Positions 13,501-26,900 of a stretch of DNA of 64,000 nt are shown here, piece after piece. Origin of the DNA: Chaetorhynchus papuensis (lineage: Eukaryota; Chordata; Aves; Passeriformes; Rhipiduridae); the NCBI GenBank assembly GCA_013396525.1, contig VWYX01000657.1, forward strand, positions 1 to 64,000, written 5' to 3'. The position numbers and the translations under genes were made by a program. Each line of letters opens with the position of its first letter. The first letter of the stretch is position 1. Below the pieces are notes generated by a model. That model was not told where the DNA came from. It was given only the letters and a program-made list of their open reading frames with translations, and ran no database searches.

Positions 13501-16265
13501 AGAAGATTCTGAGAACCTGTTTCACAACATGCAGTGGGGGGAAAAGGAAGCCAAAGACTTTTTACATCAATATTTGCAAGAATTATTCAGTGTATTTCAG
13601 ACTCTACATCTTACAATTTTGATCACAGCACATTATTTGCATAATGACATCTTCCAAAAGTATAAATACAGCTACAGGCAGAGCTTAAAAACATCTAAGA
13701 TCAGTAAAAGAAAAGAAAGGAATTGACGCCAATCTTACGGAGCAAAGTCATAATTTTGGCATTTCAATGCTTTCAAAACTTGCTGTGCTTGAAAAAACTT
13801 TGTGGCAGATGGGATTCCCAAACTTAGTTTTCAAATGCTGAGGTTCATTTTAATTTTATTCACTCAAATGTTAAATCTTGGACAAACATTGTTAAAAAGA
13901 TTAAATCAAATCAGGCATAGAAATTTCAACAGAAACACCTGTGCCACCTAGAGTAGTAACGTTTGAATGAATACATCCAGAGTAAACCCTATTATTAAAG
14001 CATTATAGATAGCAAATATTTAACCAAGGAGATAATCCTGAAGCAGACTAACAGAAAGACAGGGTCAAGGGGAAAAAGCACTTAAACAGGAAAATAAGAA
14101 TAATACAGGATCACCCTGAATCTCCTCTGTCACAATGGACAGAAATCTCAGAAGCAGCAGCAAGTCTGAGAACAGAATAAGAACAGGTGAAATGAACTCG
14201 TACTCTCCTGGCTTCCAGCAGTTTGCAGTTGAGGCTTTTCTGAGCCAGGGGTGGCATCTTCCTATTTAGAGATCCTCACTGGATTATTTTTCTTTCATCA
14301 AATTTCCCAGTCACTTTTAACACATGTAAAGTTTTAGGACCCTCAACACCTGCAGACAGACATTCTGTACCATACTGCATTGTATGAAGAATAAGCTTCT
14401 TTGCATCTACCTCCTGTTAATTTCATTTAGTGCCCTCTGAGTAGTTTGAAAGATCAGTTAGGTTTAGGCTAAAATGAAGTTGTGAACACAAGATTAACTG
14501 CTCTTTATGGGGCTTATACATCCATTTATTCATGTGTTATCCTAGCATTTAACACTCAGTAAATGAAAATTTGTGTATTGTGTAGGGTGATTTAATTAAA
14601 GCTTAAGGTTACAGAAAGAGGAATAAAGAAACACTAGTAAAGAAATGCTGAAGAAAGCCATAGAGAAATGGAGACATGGACAGGCTGTCTCCTACACCAC
14701 TCCTGCTAGTCCTGTAGGATCCTAGTCTAGAACTTTTCCTCCCATGGCTTGCAGACACCTAAGAGCCTATAGGCTGCTTCTTCAGCCTTGGGAAGACCTA
14801 ATTAAGAGGAGAAAATTGCAATAGATTTAGATCTATTATGCAGAGGTTCATTTCTCTTAGAAAATCTAACCTATGACTTGAAAAAGACTAAAAACCCCAT
14901 TCCAGTCAAAGCAGAGTAGACAACTGTGTAGAGGAAACAGGCATTAATCTTGTTGAGTTCCTAATGAGTTGTTTTAAAATAATAAATAATGGCTACAAGA
15001 CTTTTTTTATTCAGAACGAGACAAACTTTCACAAACCAGGCTGCACAATGGATCTTCCCCAATGTCAGGACCTTCACGGGGATGGTAGTGATTTCCTCTT
15101 CATTTTGCTGCAGGCCCCCTTTTGCTCTGACAGATGGTCAGCCCCTGGACACTATTTGAGAACCAATGCAAATTTAAGCTTCAAAGCAAGGTAGGCAGAG
15201 CAAGAGAAACAAGTTTAAGGCTAAAGGTATTGCCAGTTCCACTGCATACCTTCTCAACTTCACCATTACAAGCAGAGTCAAGTGGCTCTTTTAGAGGAGT
15301 TTCTTTTCCAAAGCAACACCGACATGAATGAAAGGAGAAATAAGAATGTCCGAGTCGATCTAAGTTAATTACCTTCTGAAGAGCTTCAGGATATTTAAAC
15401 TATTAAGATAAAATTTATCCCTTTTCATTAAAAATAAAAATCTAATGTCCTTGTTTCCAAGGATCTCTGATGGGAATGGGAGTTTGGCAGTAGTTCTACA
15501 GCTGTCAGCCAATTTGTCAGGCATAGAATGTTACTTTAATAAAGGATAAATGGCAACAGATTTAAAGTCAGCAGGTATGTAACCTGGGGACAGAGAGGCA
15601 TTAATTAAATCTGTAAAGGCAGGCAGAAGCTCAAGAGGAAAAACCTAAACAAGAATTTGGAAAGCACTGATAAGACTTGGTTTTCTCTCTGCATAGCTTT
15701 TGCCTCCAGAAATACAGCCCTTAAGATGCAAAAGAGCTGTGAAACGAGCTATCAGAACCCTTGTCAATCACTGGACAAGCTGTATCATGGTCAAAAGGTA
15801 CTTCCAGGCCTGCAGGAAAATAATGGAATTAATCTACAATGTGTGTTTATCAGTGACTAACTGCAGATTTGATTATTGTAGCAGAGAGGCTTAAACAGAA
15901 GGGGGAGACTGATAATGGATCAGTTAAGGATTATAATTCTTACTCCATTTTCATTTCAAAGACCACTTTATTGTTTCAATGGCATTTGCTAATTTGCATG
16001 GTACAGGAAACTTTTTGTGTTATGGGGAAAGGGAGACAATTCTGCAAATTGTTTATTGAAACCATAGCAGGTGGTGCTCTTTTTAATTCCATATTCAGGA
16101 GGTTGAAAGTTCCATTGGCAGAGGTGGACATTTATCCCTGGAGATGCCTGTTCCTCTTTGAGAACAAGAGAATAATAGCCTAGACTCAAAAGAAATCTGA
16201 TAGTTGTATATTTTATTAAATTTTTTGTAAAAACAAAGCTGAAGAAAGTCTTAGGAGTGCAAAAA

Positions 16266-16277
16266 GTGTGTGTGTGT
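16266..16277. repeat. Short GT microsatellite
   Basis: Six GT dinucleotides in a row followed by ATA. Ordinary short simple repeat. Confidence 0.8.
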
Positions 16278-16535
16278 ATAACATTTATGCACTTTGTGTG
16301 GAAAATACTTGTTTTACCTGTGGAAATAATATTTAAAATCCACCAAACGATCAGTTGTCTGGAGTCTTTGTTATTGGTCTGAGCAAGAACTCATACACAA
16401 GAATTAACTTCCAACTTCAGTCTATGTAATCTATACCTAATCAGTTCAATTTGGAGGCAAATTAAACACCATCAGTACTCATTCTCTGGACATAAATCTG
16501 TCACATCACTATCAGGTGAGGAAGTGTGTTGTGTC

Positions 16536-16560
16536 TGATTAATCAATATGGAAGATTAAT
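16536..16560. promoter_or_regulatory. Possible homeodomain/PBX-type site pair
   Basis: The 10-base perfect palindrome TGATTAATCA lies at 16536-16545 and a second GATTAAT core at 16554-16560. TGATTAAT fits the published PBX-HOX composite form TGATNNAT, here on both strands because of the palindrome. Such motifs are common in AT-rich DNA, so this is only a hint of an enhancer. Cross-species conservation, which I cannot test, would decide it. Confidence 0.15.
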
Positions 16561-18480
16561 GTTGTCACCTCTGCTGAAGTGAAATTAAATAAAGGTGATG
16601 GTTAACTGGTAAATACATGGTTGATGTTAAAATGTGTTCTACAGATCCAAAAATACAGCCTGGAGCAGGAGTTTGTGTTTCTACTTCTACATATATTTAT
16701 TATATGAATGTAACACTTTGAAAGGATCTGGCTTCATATCAACTTTCAGCAAAGCAAGAGTAACCCAAGATTGTTCCACTCTTTAGAAATGAGGTGGAAC
16801 AAAGAGAACACGGGATGCAGTGCTCTAGTAGTCAGAGAAATGTAACATTAGAGAAAAAGTAAACAGAGATTTATAACACAGCAGCTGAAAATACAATCTG
16901 GTTTTCAAAGGTTACTATGGCAGATTTGTTTAATTACCAGTAATGGATAAAATATGCAACCAGTTTTGAAAACATTGTGGCTGACATTGTTTTCAGGAGG
17001 TGACCACGTCCTAATCTGCATCCTTGGTGCAACTGAAGCCAGTCCAGAGCCCAAATCAAGAACAGGTCCTGTTCCCCAGTTTTTGAAGAGCTGGAATAGG
17101 GAGCAATGGGCAGATCAGCAAAGGAAAGAGCTGCCTCAGAGTGGCTACTGCAACCACCTCAAAATATCAGAAACAGGTGACAAATTGCCACAAGAAACAT
17201 TTTCTTAGATGTTTGCAGCTATTCAGATGAGAGATATTTTCCATTTGCTTCTCCTTATCTTAATGCACAGCCAAAAGAAGATTTTTTTCAGCGTGTCACT
17301 TTTCTATAAAGCCCTCGAACTGAGGGAGAACTTCTATGCTTCAGTTATTTAATTTCTTCATGAAATATTTTGCATTTCATAACTTCCCCTCCCCCCCCCC
17401 AAATAACCCCAAGCAAAATCAGCATAAAAAGTCATGTTTGGGAAAGGTATTTCAAATTATTTGCACTGCTCTGAAAACTTAGCTGAATAATGACATTCAC
17501 TTAGTTAGGCTTTGATGCCAGGAGTCTAAAAGAGCTTTCTCACCAGTAGAAACCTATTAGTGAAGAGTTTACCTAGAGAAAACTAGATCAAAACAATTCC
17601 AAGTGCTAATTATGTTCTGCATATGAGGGCACTCCACCTTCATAAGCACAAATAATGAATGGACTGATTTTTTAATAAACAACTTCTCTAACAGGAAATT
17701 AGAAATGCACATCCCCACTGAAGAGAAAATAGCAGCAGAGCTCATTTTTAATTCACTGAAAACAATGCAGCAGTTTAGTCAGAATAGAAGGACAGATCAG
17801 TTACAGGGGACTTGTGCATTAGTGGCAAAACTGATCTGCATGGGCTCGTTGTACAGATCTCTCCAGAGCCCAAGTCAGAGGAAACAAGATGTGACAAAAT
17901 AGAAGGGCTGCAAATGAAAAAACTGAAAACATTTGTGAAAAGGCTCAGTACACTTGCAGCAAACTAATCAATCACCTGGTAAGTATGTGATCAACACACA
18001 TGGGAATTCCCAGTGCAATAATAATAACAACAGGTAGATAAACTGTGTGATACAATTTTGCTAGTTCTGCTGCTACCAGTGGGAAGCAGCCATTCATTCT
18101 GGGGATGACAGTTATACCCTCTGGCCATTACCACTAATTAAATCCCTATCTTTCCTATTCCATTTTTCCCCAGATATAGATGCGATCAAAGATAGAACAA
18201 TATGAGGAAGGAACAGGAAACTAGATTTAGGTAATAATTTTAAAAGCAAAGTGAGATAGTCTGAGATATTAATTCGCTCCCCCTGGAACACAAAGCCTGC
18301 TTCTGGCAGGAAGGCAGGTGCAGCAGTGCGTGAGGTGATGTGTGTATGGCCATAATGTAATCAAAATCTTGTGCCTTTCACAACTCCTAAAACTGCTAGA
18401 AAAACACAGAGCACACGTACAAATAGGAATAGTTTATGGATATGCTCGTGTTTTGTACAATGTGGTTGCAGCACTGGTGG
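16561..18480. other. Non-genic AT-rich sequence
   Basis: No supported gene. A cytosine-rich run sits at 17386-17400 (four C, T, ten C). A donor-like GTAAGTATG follows CCTG near 17979, with no upstream acceptor that I judge convincing. The small frames here show no domains. Confidence 0.65.
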
Positions 18481-18846
18481 GTAAGGAAAGAGCATCCGAT
18501 GTCATCCACCTGGACTTGTGCCAAGCATCTGACATTGTCCCACAAGACAAACTTGTCTGTGGAACGGAAGGACATGGGTTTGATGGGGGCCATTTGGATA
18601 AGGAAGGGGCTGGATGGTCTCACTCAGACTTGAGGACAAGAGCTCACTGTACAAGTGGAGGGCAGGGACAGGCAGCTTTCCTCGGGATCAGTGCTGGGAC
18701 TGGCACTGTTTAACACCTCAGTTGGTGACACGGACAGTGGGGCTGAGTGCACCTTCAGGGGAAGGTCGCAGAAGGAAAAATACTGGGAGGGCTCGGAACA
18801 AGATTATTTTTAGGGTCCCCTCCAACCCAAACCATTCTATGAACCA
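18481..18846 (+). mobile_element. CR1 LINE fragment, internally deleted, with reverse-transcriptase remnant
   Basis: A broken CR1 copy in plus orientation that joins a piece of the reverse-transcriptase gene to the 3' terminus. At 18498-18542 one frame reads DVIHLDLCQASDIVP, which corresponds to the motif A region of CR1 reverse transcriptase (family form roughly V-x-LDFSKAFDTVP); the first aspartate is kept, the AFD part has become ASD. At about 18688-18756, in another frame, SVLGLALFNTSVGDTDSG matches the motif B and following region, so at least one frameshift separates them. The downstream catalytic ADD motif is not intact. The sequence then jumps to the CR1 3' end ('ggtcccctccaacccaaac', then cattctatg), so the thumb and C-terminal part are deleted. 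It is a dead pseudogene fragment. Confidence 0.87.
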
Positions 18847-19974
18847 GTGATTATGGCATTTCTTTATGATTTACTAATTTTTCTGAAAGATATTTCAGAT
18901 TTTACCTCCTCATTAATGAACTTTGCTAAACCAATGGTTCAGCAGATTTAAGTGTCAGGGTCCAACAGGGAGTCTGTCCACCACGAAGACAAGCTGTTTG
19001 CTTCAGCCTCGTGGGTCTGATCCAGTGCAATTAGTGAGGCTTAAGGAAGAGGGGCAGTCTTCGACTCCTGAGGCATTTTATAATGGTTCATTATCTTTTA
19101 TAACCTGTAATACTACATGTTATATTTTAATGTGGAGACCTATCTTGCTGCCTACTCCTTTGAGGAAGAGAATGATGGCTTCTATCCATTCTTAACACAT
19201 TTTTTCTTTAAAAACAAAATTAAGAAAAACATGCAAAAGTCCTCACTGCACAAGCACGCAAAATGTAGAAAATTAATATAAGAAAGCAGAGCTCCAAATT
19301 TAAATTGGGGCTGCAGATCACCAATGCAGCTTAAAAAGGGAAATAAAACATCCAGTTCTTAAGGAGAAATTGAATCCCACACCTTAGTTACATTAACTAG
19401 CATCCTAATGTCCTGGCACACTTTGTTGGGCTAGATCCTGGAGCCCAGATTTAGCAGAATACACTTCCTTGGGCCTAAGAAAAATGAACAAGGCACACTG
19501 TAACTGCTAGTGCTCGTTGCTGTGCTGGGTGTCAAAAAGCAGGGTCTGAAAAAGAGGAGAAGACCTTCCTTACACAACAGTCCTTTGTCTGCAGCTCTTT
19601 GATCACTCATATCTTTCCCTAGTCACTCTCTAAGTACTGACATATCCTTGGAGGAGCTGTGTAGCTTAAGACATTACTGCCCCAAGCTGTCAACCTCGAC
19701 CTTTCCACAGAGGTCACTCACAAGCACAGCTTAACAGGAGATGCCAACCTGTCACCAGAGAAGGGCGAGATGGGCACACACACCCTGCCCTGTCAATGGC
19801 ACCTTATGGGCACCTTAACCTATGGCCCAGGAGATGGGGCACAATGCCAGAAACTGCTGCAGAAACATTCCTCAGAGGATCTCTGCATCCTAAACAGCAG
19901 CCTTATCACAAAAGGGGATTTAAAGCATTTTAGCTTTGGTACAGCAAGTTATTACGTAGCTGAAATGAGAGTGA
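18847..19974. other. Non-genic sequence
   Basis: No supported gene and no recognised repeat. The stretch 19400-19900 is slightly richer in GC than average. The plus frame 19770-20156 (128 codons) runs into the tandem duplication at 19975 and gets part of its length from that duplication, so it is not evidence of a gene. Confidence 0.65.
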
Positions 19975-20125
19975 CTACATATACATATAAAAGAAGACAC
20001 TTGCTTAAGTACTTTGCTGAATTGGGGTTTAATACCTTATATATTGATTATCTACATATACATATAAAAGAAGATGCTTGCTTAAGTACTTTGCTGAATT
20101 GGGGTTTAATACCTTATATATTGAT
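19975..20125. repeat. 77-bp tandem duplication, two copies
   Basis: Copy one occupies 19975-20051 and copy two starts at 20052 and matches up to 20125. Both begin ctacatatacatataaaag and end in accttatatattgat. Over about 74 aligned bases I see only two differences, both transitions (gacac versus gatgc near 19997 and 20074). The high identity suggests a recent duplication by replication slippage or unequal exchange. Two copies of a long unit could also be an assembly artefact. Confidence 0.93.
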
Positions 20126-23100
20126 ATTTCTTCAGCAATCAATGAAAAAAAGCTAGAACATACCAGCACAGCTCCCCTGGGAGCCCCCATTAGCTGAAAC
20201 AATCATGGAGCTGACACATGGTTTCTGTTTCTAATGAGGCATGCCAACTAAACAGGGAATAAAAGGATGCATACTGATACTTCCAGATATAAAATAATCA
20301 GACTTGGGACTGAAAGCAGTATTATTCTGAGAGCTGAACACCCAATGGCTCTCAAAAGGCAACTTGTACTTGGTGACAGCTATGGCCACAGGGGACACAT
20401 GTACAGCAGGCCTGACCCACTACAGGAGCTCCTGTGTTCTGTTCCTGTAAGGGACGTGTTTAATATATGGTTTCATAATTCCTGTTAGAGTGATTAATGC
20501 TGGGGGGAGTTCAGACTGCTGGAAGACAGAAGGTTTGGCTACATGCAGCTATTAATAATCACCCTTTGTTAACTTGGTGCAACACTCCCAGGGCAGAAAC
20601 GCACACAAAAACAGGCTCAGGAGCTGGCCAGGGACATTCCTGCAGGATGGGCAGAAACTGGACAGGTGAGCGTGGCACTGGCACAGGGAGCTATCCCACA
20701 CTCAATTCCCTGCTGCAAGGGGATACATTCTGGGATTTCCAGGAGCAGCTACAATACCTATAAGCTTTTAAGACATCCATTTAGTATTTTTTATTACCCT
20801 GCAGTGACAGCAGCAATAATTAATTCTGAAAGAAATAATGCCTGAGGAGCTGTAAAACTGCACTGAGGTTTCATTGACGCTCAGCATGCGTGTTATGATA
20901 CATATCTATATAGGTACATATCTATGCATATATTCAAAAAGATATCAATCTGCAATGCAGATTTCAGAAAACGCAGAACCGAAAGATAAATTAAAGTGCG
21001 CCTAAATTTACTCCCATCCTGAAAGAAGTAAAATGTAAACATATTATTAAAGGATGGATTAGCATGTCTAATTCCATGGAAATTAGAATATAGATAAAAA
21101 TTTAAAACTGTAATTAAAAGAATGAAGAGAGAACATTAATAGGATGAATTATACACTCTAATGCAAAATAGTATGTAAAATTGTAGGCCTGTTTTCAAAA
21201 TTAGGCAATGAGGGAAAAAGATACAGTCTGTTCCTAGGAAAAGATTGGTAATAAGCAGTTAAGAGTTATCACACAAAAACTGTTGATAGGTTCTAAAACT
21301 TGCTAGATGTCTTTATTATTCACAGGTATGTAGAAGAAGGTTTTTCATTCTGTGTTTTACAAAAAGAATGAAAGGGAGTAAATTTTTTTTTTTGTCACAA
21401 ATACAGCTGAATAGATTGAAAATTATGGTGTTTGTAGTTCTCTGGCTACAGATTAAAACTGCAGCTTTTATTACCCATTTTAGTCAAAGCATCTCAGAGA
21501 ATTTCCATCTCTAACTATAAAAGAAAACGGTTTTCAATTTCAGCTCAGAAGTACAGATATTCCTGTGTTTCTTCATGAAAGTATTTTTTGGCTGAATTTC
21601 AATTTCAGTTTAGAGTATGATAAAATATTGTCATGTTATAGAATAGTTTGGTTAAGAGCTGTCTAAATCAATCAAAGGTGAATTAAAAAATACCAAGGAC
21701 TTATCTGTCCCTGATGCTGATGTAGAAGGGCACCTCCTGAAGAGAATCATCAGCTACACTCCTAAAATAATTAAATCTTTTTATCTTAAACTGATGTATA
21801 AACTCAACTCATTTCCATGGTAACTTTGTTTGGCATTTCACAAAGCTCTAGCCCTGGAATTTCTCTGTTGTACCCAACATATGATGAGAACCTGCCTCTG
21901 AAGTCACTGTCTACACAATGAGTTGCAAGAGTTGTATTTTGTGTATTTACAGGTGCGAGAGCTGTAAGATTTATATCCTTTCTCTACTTGGCAATTCTCT
22001 GCTTTCTTCAGTTTTGTTTCTCTGCTGATTGCTTTTAATCAAGATTTCATTTTTAACTAAACACAGACATATTCAAGTGATTCCTACAGTAATTGAACTC
22101 TCTGCAGTACAATAAAATTCCTTCTGTGTGTCAGGTTGGTTTTCTTGCTGCTGAGCAAAGAAATCAGGTTCTGATCATTATCAAGTTAACTCCATTTAAC
22201 TCCAGCTGAAAGAGCACCCTGCTCATATAGACAGGTATATTCACAGCTATGGGGACAGCCTCAGTTTTGGAACCACTCTTGGGAATCATTAGAAAGTACA
22301 AACACAACAAAAATGCATGTGTGCTTACACACCCAATCCACAGACAGGAGGGAGGTGGGAAACAAGATATGATTTCAACCACTGCAACCAAATCATATTC
22401 ACTTGCCATGCTCAGGAAGCAGAACCCATTTTGTGATTTGATAACTATTTACTTTATGAAGAAAAATGACTGCTTTACTATACAAACTAAAACAAAATGT
22501 TTATTTATAAAAATAAAATTGTTTGGTTTATTTTTAACCACTGAAGGAATAGCTTCTTGTAAATCTTTTACTCTTTACTTCTTTGTTCCTAATAGATTTT
22601 TGTAGCAATAGCAGTTTACATGGATGATTCACAGAGATATTTCAAAGAAAAAATACAGCTGATACCTCATAATTTAGAGGTCATAAGTAGATCTCATCAA
22701 CTAGAATCAAAGCTCTTATCACTACATGTTCACTGTCCTCCAAGGCACATTATTTAAACAGCGATTTCCTAGGTACAACTTCTTCCAACAGACTGTGGAA
22801 ATCACTGGATTTATGAGCCCAAAAGCCAAGTAATTGTTCTTAGACATAAGACAGTTTTGGGTGAGGTGTCCTGACACACAACCAACTAACAGTGAAATCC
22901 TCCAGAGCAGCCTCAGGGTCAGAGAGAAGCTCCAGGCAAAGGGAGTGCAGGAACTCCCATGGCTGGAGCCGGGACTGCCGTGGCTGCAGGGGGGACTGGT
23001 GCCATCTGGAGAAGCTCAGGGCATCACAACCTCAGCACAGGAGCTGCAGGATCAAAGCTGTGCCTTCGGGCCAGGACCAATGAGCCCATTTCATGGATGA

Positions 23101-23182
23101 CTTGAATCAAACTTTGATGCAGAAGTGAATCATTATCTCAGTCTCCCTGTGGCACCAGATTTGTCAGCCACCTCAGATAGAC
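20126..23182. other. Non-genic AT-rich sequence
   Basis: No supported gene. 20880-22650 is very AT-rich with dense stops. The part at 22890-23090 is more GC-rich and has overlapping frames (88 and 63 codons) with tryptophan- and glycine-rich translations but no recognisable domain. A short ttaactcca repeat with period 10 lies at 22185-22203. Confidence 0.65.
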
Positions 23183-23240
23183 CACAGGATGATTCAGGCT
23201 GGGACCTCGAGAGGATCTAGTCCAGCTTCCTGTTCCAAAC
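23183..23240 (-). mobile_element. CR1 LINE 3' stub, reverse orientation
   Basis: Read on the plus strand, 'caggatgattcaggctggga', then 'cctcgagaggatctagtcca' and gcttcctgttccaaac, is the reverse complement of a CR1 3' end (compare the family form with ATTCAGGCTGGGA followed by CTAGTCCAACCTCCTG). The copy therefore points to the left. Only about 58 bases are recognisable; the 5' side (to the right) decays into AT-rich sequence I cannot align. Confidence is moderate because the match is short and from memory. Confidence 0.75.
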
Positions 23241-26200
23241 TTCCTTCTACTCCTCTTTCCACACCTTATATATAACATACAAACACATTTCATAACTGTA
23301 TGTCCTAAGCAAAACCAGGTCAAAAAGGAGATCACATTTAAGGACACTATTTTGCTCTGAGTTAAGGAAAAAACAGACCTGCTGTCTTATGAAAAAGAAA
23401 AAAAACAACCAAACATCTGAGGCAAAATAACATGGAGCATAAAACATTGACTTTAAAGCCATGCTGGCTTTTCTGCTAGCAATGAAAGTGCTTATAAGAG
23501 TTAACATTAAAAAATTAAAATCAAACAAATATGCTCTCTAATGAACTAATATACGTGGGTAAGGTAACATCTGCTACTTTGTTTATAACAAATGTGTCAA
23601 GCATTAGATATGCCAGCATTCATGCACATGTTCTGATGGAAGTTGGAGGATTTGCTTTATTTGCCCAGCAGAAAATGGAAGATTTTATGTCATGGCAAAG
23701 TAATGTCAGACCTGAGAGCTTTGGGAGAGAAAGGCAGAATTTTCTTCTGAAGCAAAGAGAGAGCCCATCCAGTGACTGTGGTTAGTTGGGTACCACAGAA
23801 AAGGCATCTTAACTGATTTGGCAACAAGCAAAGAAAATATTTTTTAACAAGTTCTACTATTGACCTACTTTCTATCTCTAAACAGGATTCTAAGTAAGGA
23901 GGGAATAGGAAACTGCACTAGGTCAGGATAATCCTGGGAGATTTTGTGACTCTGCTGCTTCCTTTGTATTTGTCTTCCCCTACCAGGTAATGCTAACAGG
24001 GAAATCCCAGCCTTTCCCAAGGCAGTCCAGACCTGCTCATAGAGAACATGACAGAAATTCCCTACTGCTTCACAAGCATCCTCTAGTCCTTTACAGAAAG
24101 CCTTGGCACTGATGGTTTGTTAGTGCCCACCTCAAACAGTAAGCAAGAAGATTCTCCACCACAGATTCCCTATTCTCCTACAGAGGCAAGTGAGATGTAG
24201 AGCCTAAAACCTGAAAGTTGCCCTAAAAAGGAGTCACAGGTTGATCTAATGCCCCATTTCTTCTGTAACTTTGCAAACCATTCACAGACATTACTTTGGT
24301 GCAATGGATAACAAACCTTGAAAGCTTACTACAGCTAAATAAAACATTTAACAAGAAACTAGACTAATTCCCCCATTTTGTTTGTAAAGTTCAACAGTTC
24401 ACGTTAACTGAAAAGTACTTTTAATTTGCCTACAGTCCACAAAACAGAAGGTTGTTAAAGAATAGAAACCCAGAACCTTAGGAGTCAATAAAACCCCCAA
24501 GATTTCCATCCACTTGTTTGGATTCTTTTATGATAAGTCATGTCTCAGGATTACCAATACAGAGTAATTTTTGCTTCTTTAAGCTGTTTTCACACTAAAT
24601 ATTTCAGCTGTTTTACTGTTAAAACTTTTTAAAGTTTTTTTGGTTGGTTGGTTTTTAATATTGTTGTCTCACTTCGGGTAGTCACAAAAACATAACTCAC
24701 TGTAATAACCTATCATAATATCACATTTACTTATCATTGAAGCACTTTTCTATGAAAATACAGTATTAAAATATGTAAATACGCTAAAATTGCTGTGCCT
24801 GTAGCATATTCCAAGGGTACTGAAATCTCTTTGGTGGCAAGATGACAAGGAGGTCACAGGCACCAGAAATTGCTATTTAAGAAGTTTCTTACACCAGCTC
24901 TGAATATCACCTGGAATAGGTGATTTCCACTCATCAACCCCATTCTCGTTTCTCAGGAACTTGACCCTCCACTGCTTTACTGACAGTCTTTTCAAGTTAA
25001 TACTGGAAATGCCTACAAGCTCCCAGTCACTGCCATTATGCTGCACTTCAGCTCAGCTTCTTCAGGGAATTTTGTAATCAGTGGTGTCTTCAGAACACCG
25101 AATAGAAATTTTTCTGACAAAATATACCTAAGGAAAGATTACTCAAATTATTTCAAATATGCTGACAGTACTAGAATACAGGCTTTCCTCTACATCTAAG
25201 CTGCACACTGAAACTATTTTCATACGAAAATATGTTTTCTTGATTAAGGTTTAACTGAATATTTTGTTATTTTCCAAGCTCTATTTTGACACCAGAAAGT
25301 AACAATAATAATTCAGATAAAAAATTACTTCCGTTTTACATTGTGTATACATTATTTTGTGTTCTTAATTCTTATTACACATTGAAGTGGTTAAAATTCA
25401 TTACCCTTCTTTTTCCTCATGCTTTTCCTGCACCATGCTTTTAGTAATTAAACCCACCAACTTCTCTTCCTTCTGACTTCAAGCTGAGAGACCAACAGAG
25501 AACCACATTCCTCCCCCTGTCCTGCTAATTTGACAGGGGCACCCTATGAGTTGTTTACACCCTTCTGTACAAGTACATCCCTATTGTAAAAGCTTTTCTT
25601 CATTTTTGGAGTATTTTCAGATGTGAACAAATGTTTCATTTTAAATATCTGGGCTTGGCAGGTCTGCTCATTTCTTCTGATTTTTGTTGGTGTTCACTGG
25701 CACTTCCCATAGGATTCTCAGGACCCATCAGCAACGTTAAATTGTTTGAATTTAAATACCTTTATTAGGGCATGGTTTCTGAATGCTTTCACGTATTCTT
25801 CAGATGTAACAAATCCCCCTCTGCCCTTATTTTATTATTTATCAATTTATTGGTAAGAATACCCTTTTCTACTTCAAATGTTTATCTCTTATCTGCCACA
25901 CCTGAAGTCGTGGCCCCACAGCTCCCACCGATGTATTTCATGTAGGCTTCCATAACCAAACATAATTCACCCAGTCTTAGCTATTAACACCAAAATCTCT
26001 TTAATAGTCCAAACAGTTCTGCAGATATCACCATTCTTCTAATCTCCAAACATCTAATAAAAAACAACATGAAATAAAGACAATAATATGTTGATTACAA
26101 GAGAAAACCTGTGGTAATAGAAATTTATCACATATCTCCAGGAATCTTATGAAATCATTTCTGCTGCTGTCCATAGCAATTTAACATCAAATTGTACTCA

Positions 26201-26900
26201 AGTAACTAGTCCAGGAAGTTTGTTACAACATGAGGGCTTTCAGGCAGCCCTTCCCTTGCATTTAAAACAACTTTGCAAACAAATAGCATTGAATTTTTGC
26301 TTTGCATATTAAGATAATCCCTAGTAAGGATGAGGAAAAGGAAACAATTACAGCTATAGTGACCCCTTTCCTTCCTGTGCTGTCAAAGGCAGAGAGATTC
26401 CAGAACACTCCTGTCTTTGTTGCTGAAGGAAATCAGAACTTGTTGGCACTGTGATCATTACCTTCCAAGGTCAGTGAACAGGAGTTAAAGGGACAAGGCT
26501 AAATCTCACAGATAGCAGAATAATTAGATGAGGTTTTGAGATGCAGCTGGAATGGCTGTCCAGCTGTCACCTTCCCTCTACACTTCTGCACAACCAAATG
26601 GAAACTCATCTCTAAAATCTTTTCCAGCAATACAGACCATGTACAGACAGAACTTGGTTCACAAACTATTTCAAGCTAGAAACACAAAATGTCTCATGCA
26701 TCCTGAGTGCAAACACTGCATTAACACTCAAGAAAGCCACCAGAAAGCTGCTCAAAAGTTTAAGTGAAATCATTTAACATAAAATATTTAGATGCTAAAA
26801 TGAAATAAGGCTGCTGTGGATCATCTATAAACTGTATTTTGAAAATACTAGATCAGAATGAATTAAAATATTATTGCACACAATAAAAATAAGATAAAAA
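23241..26900. other. Non-genic AT-rich sequence
   Basis: No supported gene over about 3.7 kb; reading frames are short, the longest being 84-93 codons near its left end. A T/G-rich tract with three TTGG units lies at 24641-24652, directly after a perfect 8-base inverted repeat (aaaacttt / aaagtttt, 24621-24638). Nothing else stands out. Confidence 0.7.

Larger units (their letters stand above)
9993..16490. other. Non-genic AT-rich sequence
   Basis: About 6.5 kb without a supported gene. The part at 12130-12580 is more GC-rich and has overlapping frames on both strands (106-110 codons minus, 73 plus), which is expected when GC rises and stops become rarer. A pyrimidine-rich acceptor-like site ending at 15112 is followed by a weak donor-like site at 15190/15191; I do not call this an exon. 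No repeat family was recognised apart from the A/C-rich tract listed separately. Confidence 0.6.

Noticed and set aside
15113..15190. 78-base exon-like segment on the plus strand
   Set aside because: The acceptor is good, but the donor (AAG|GTAGGC) is weak and nothing else supports it.
17386..17400. C-rich run as a G-quadruplex on the minus strand
   Set aside because: It is essentially one homopolymer run broken by a single base, not four spaced runs.
19770..20156. 128-codon plus-strand frame
   Set aside because: Part of its length comes from the 77-bp tandem duplication; the repeat is AT-rich non-coding DNA.
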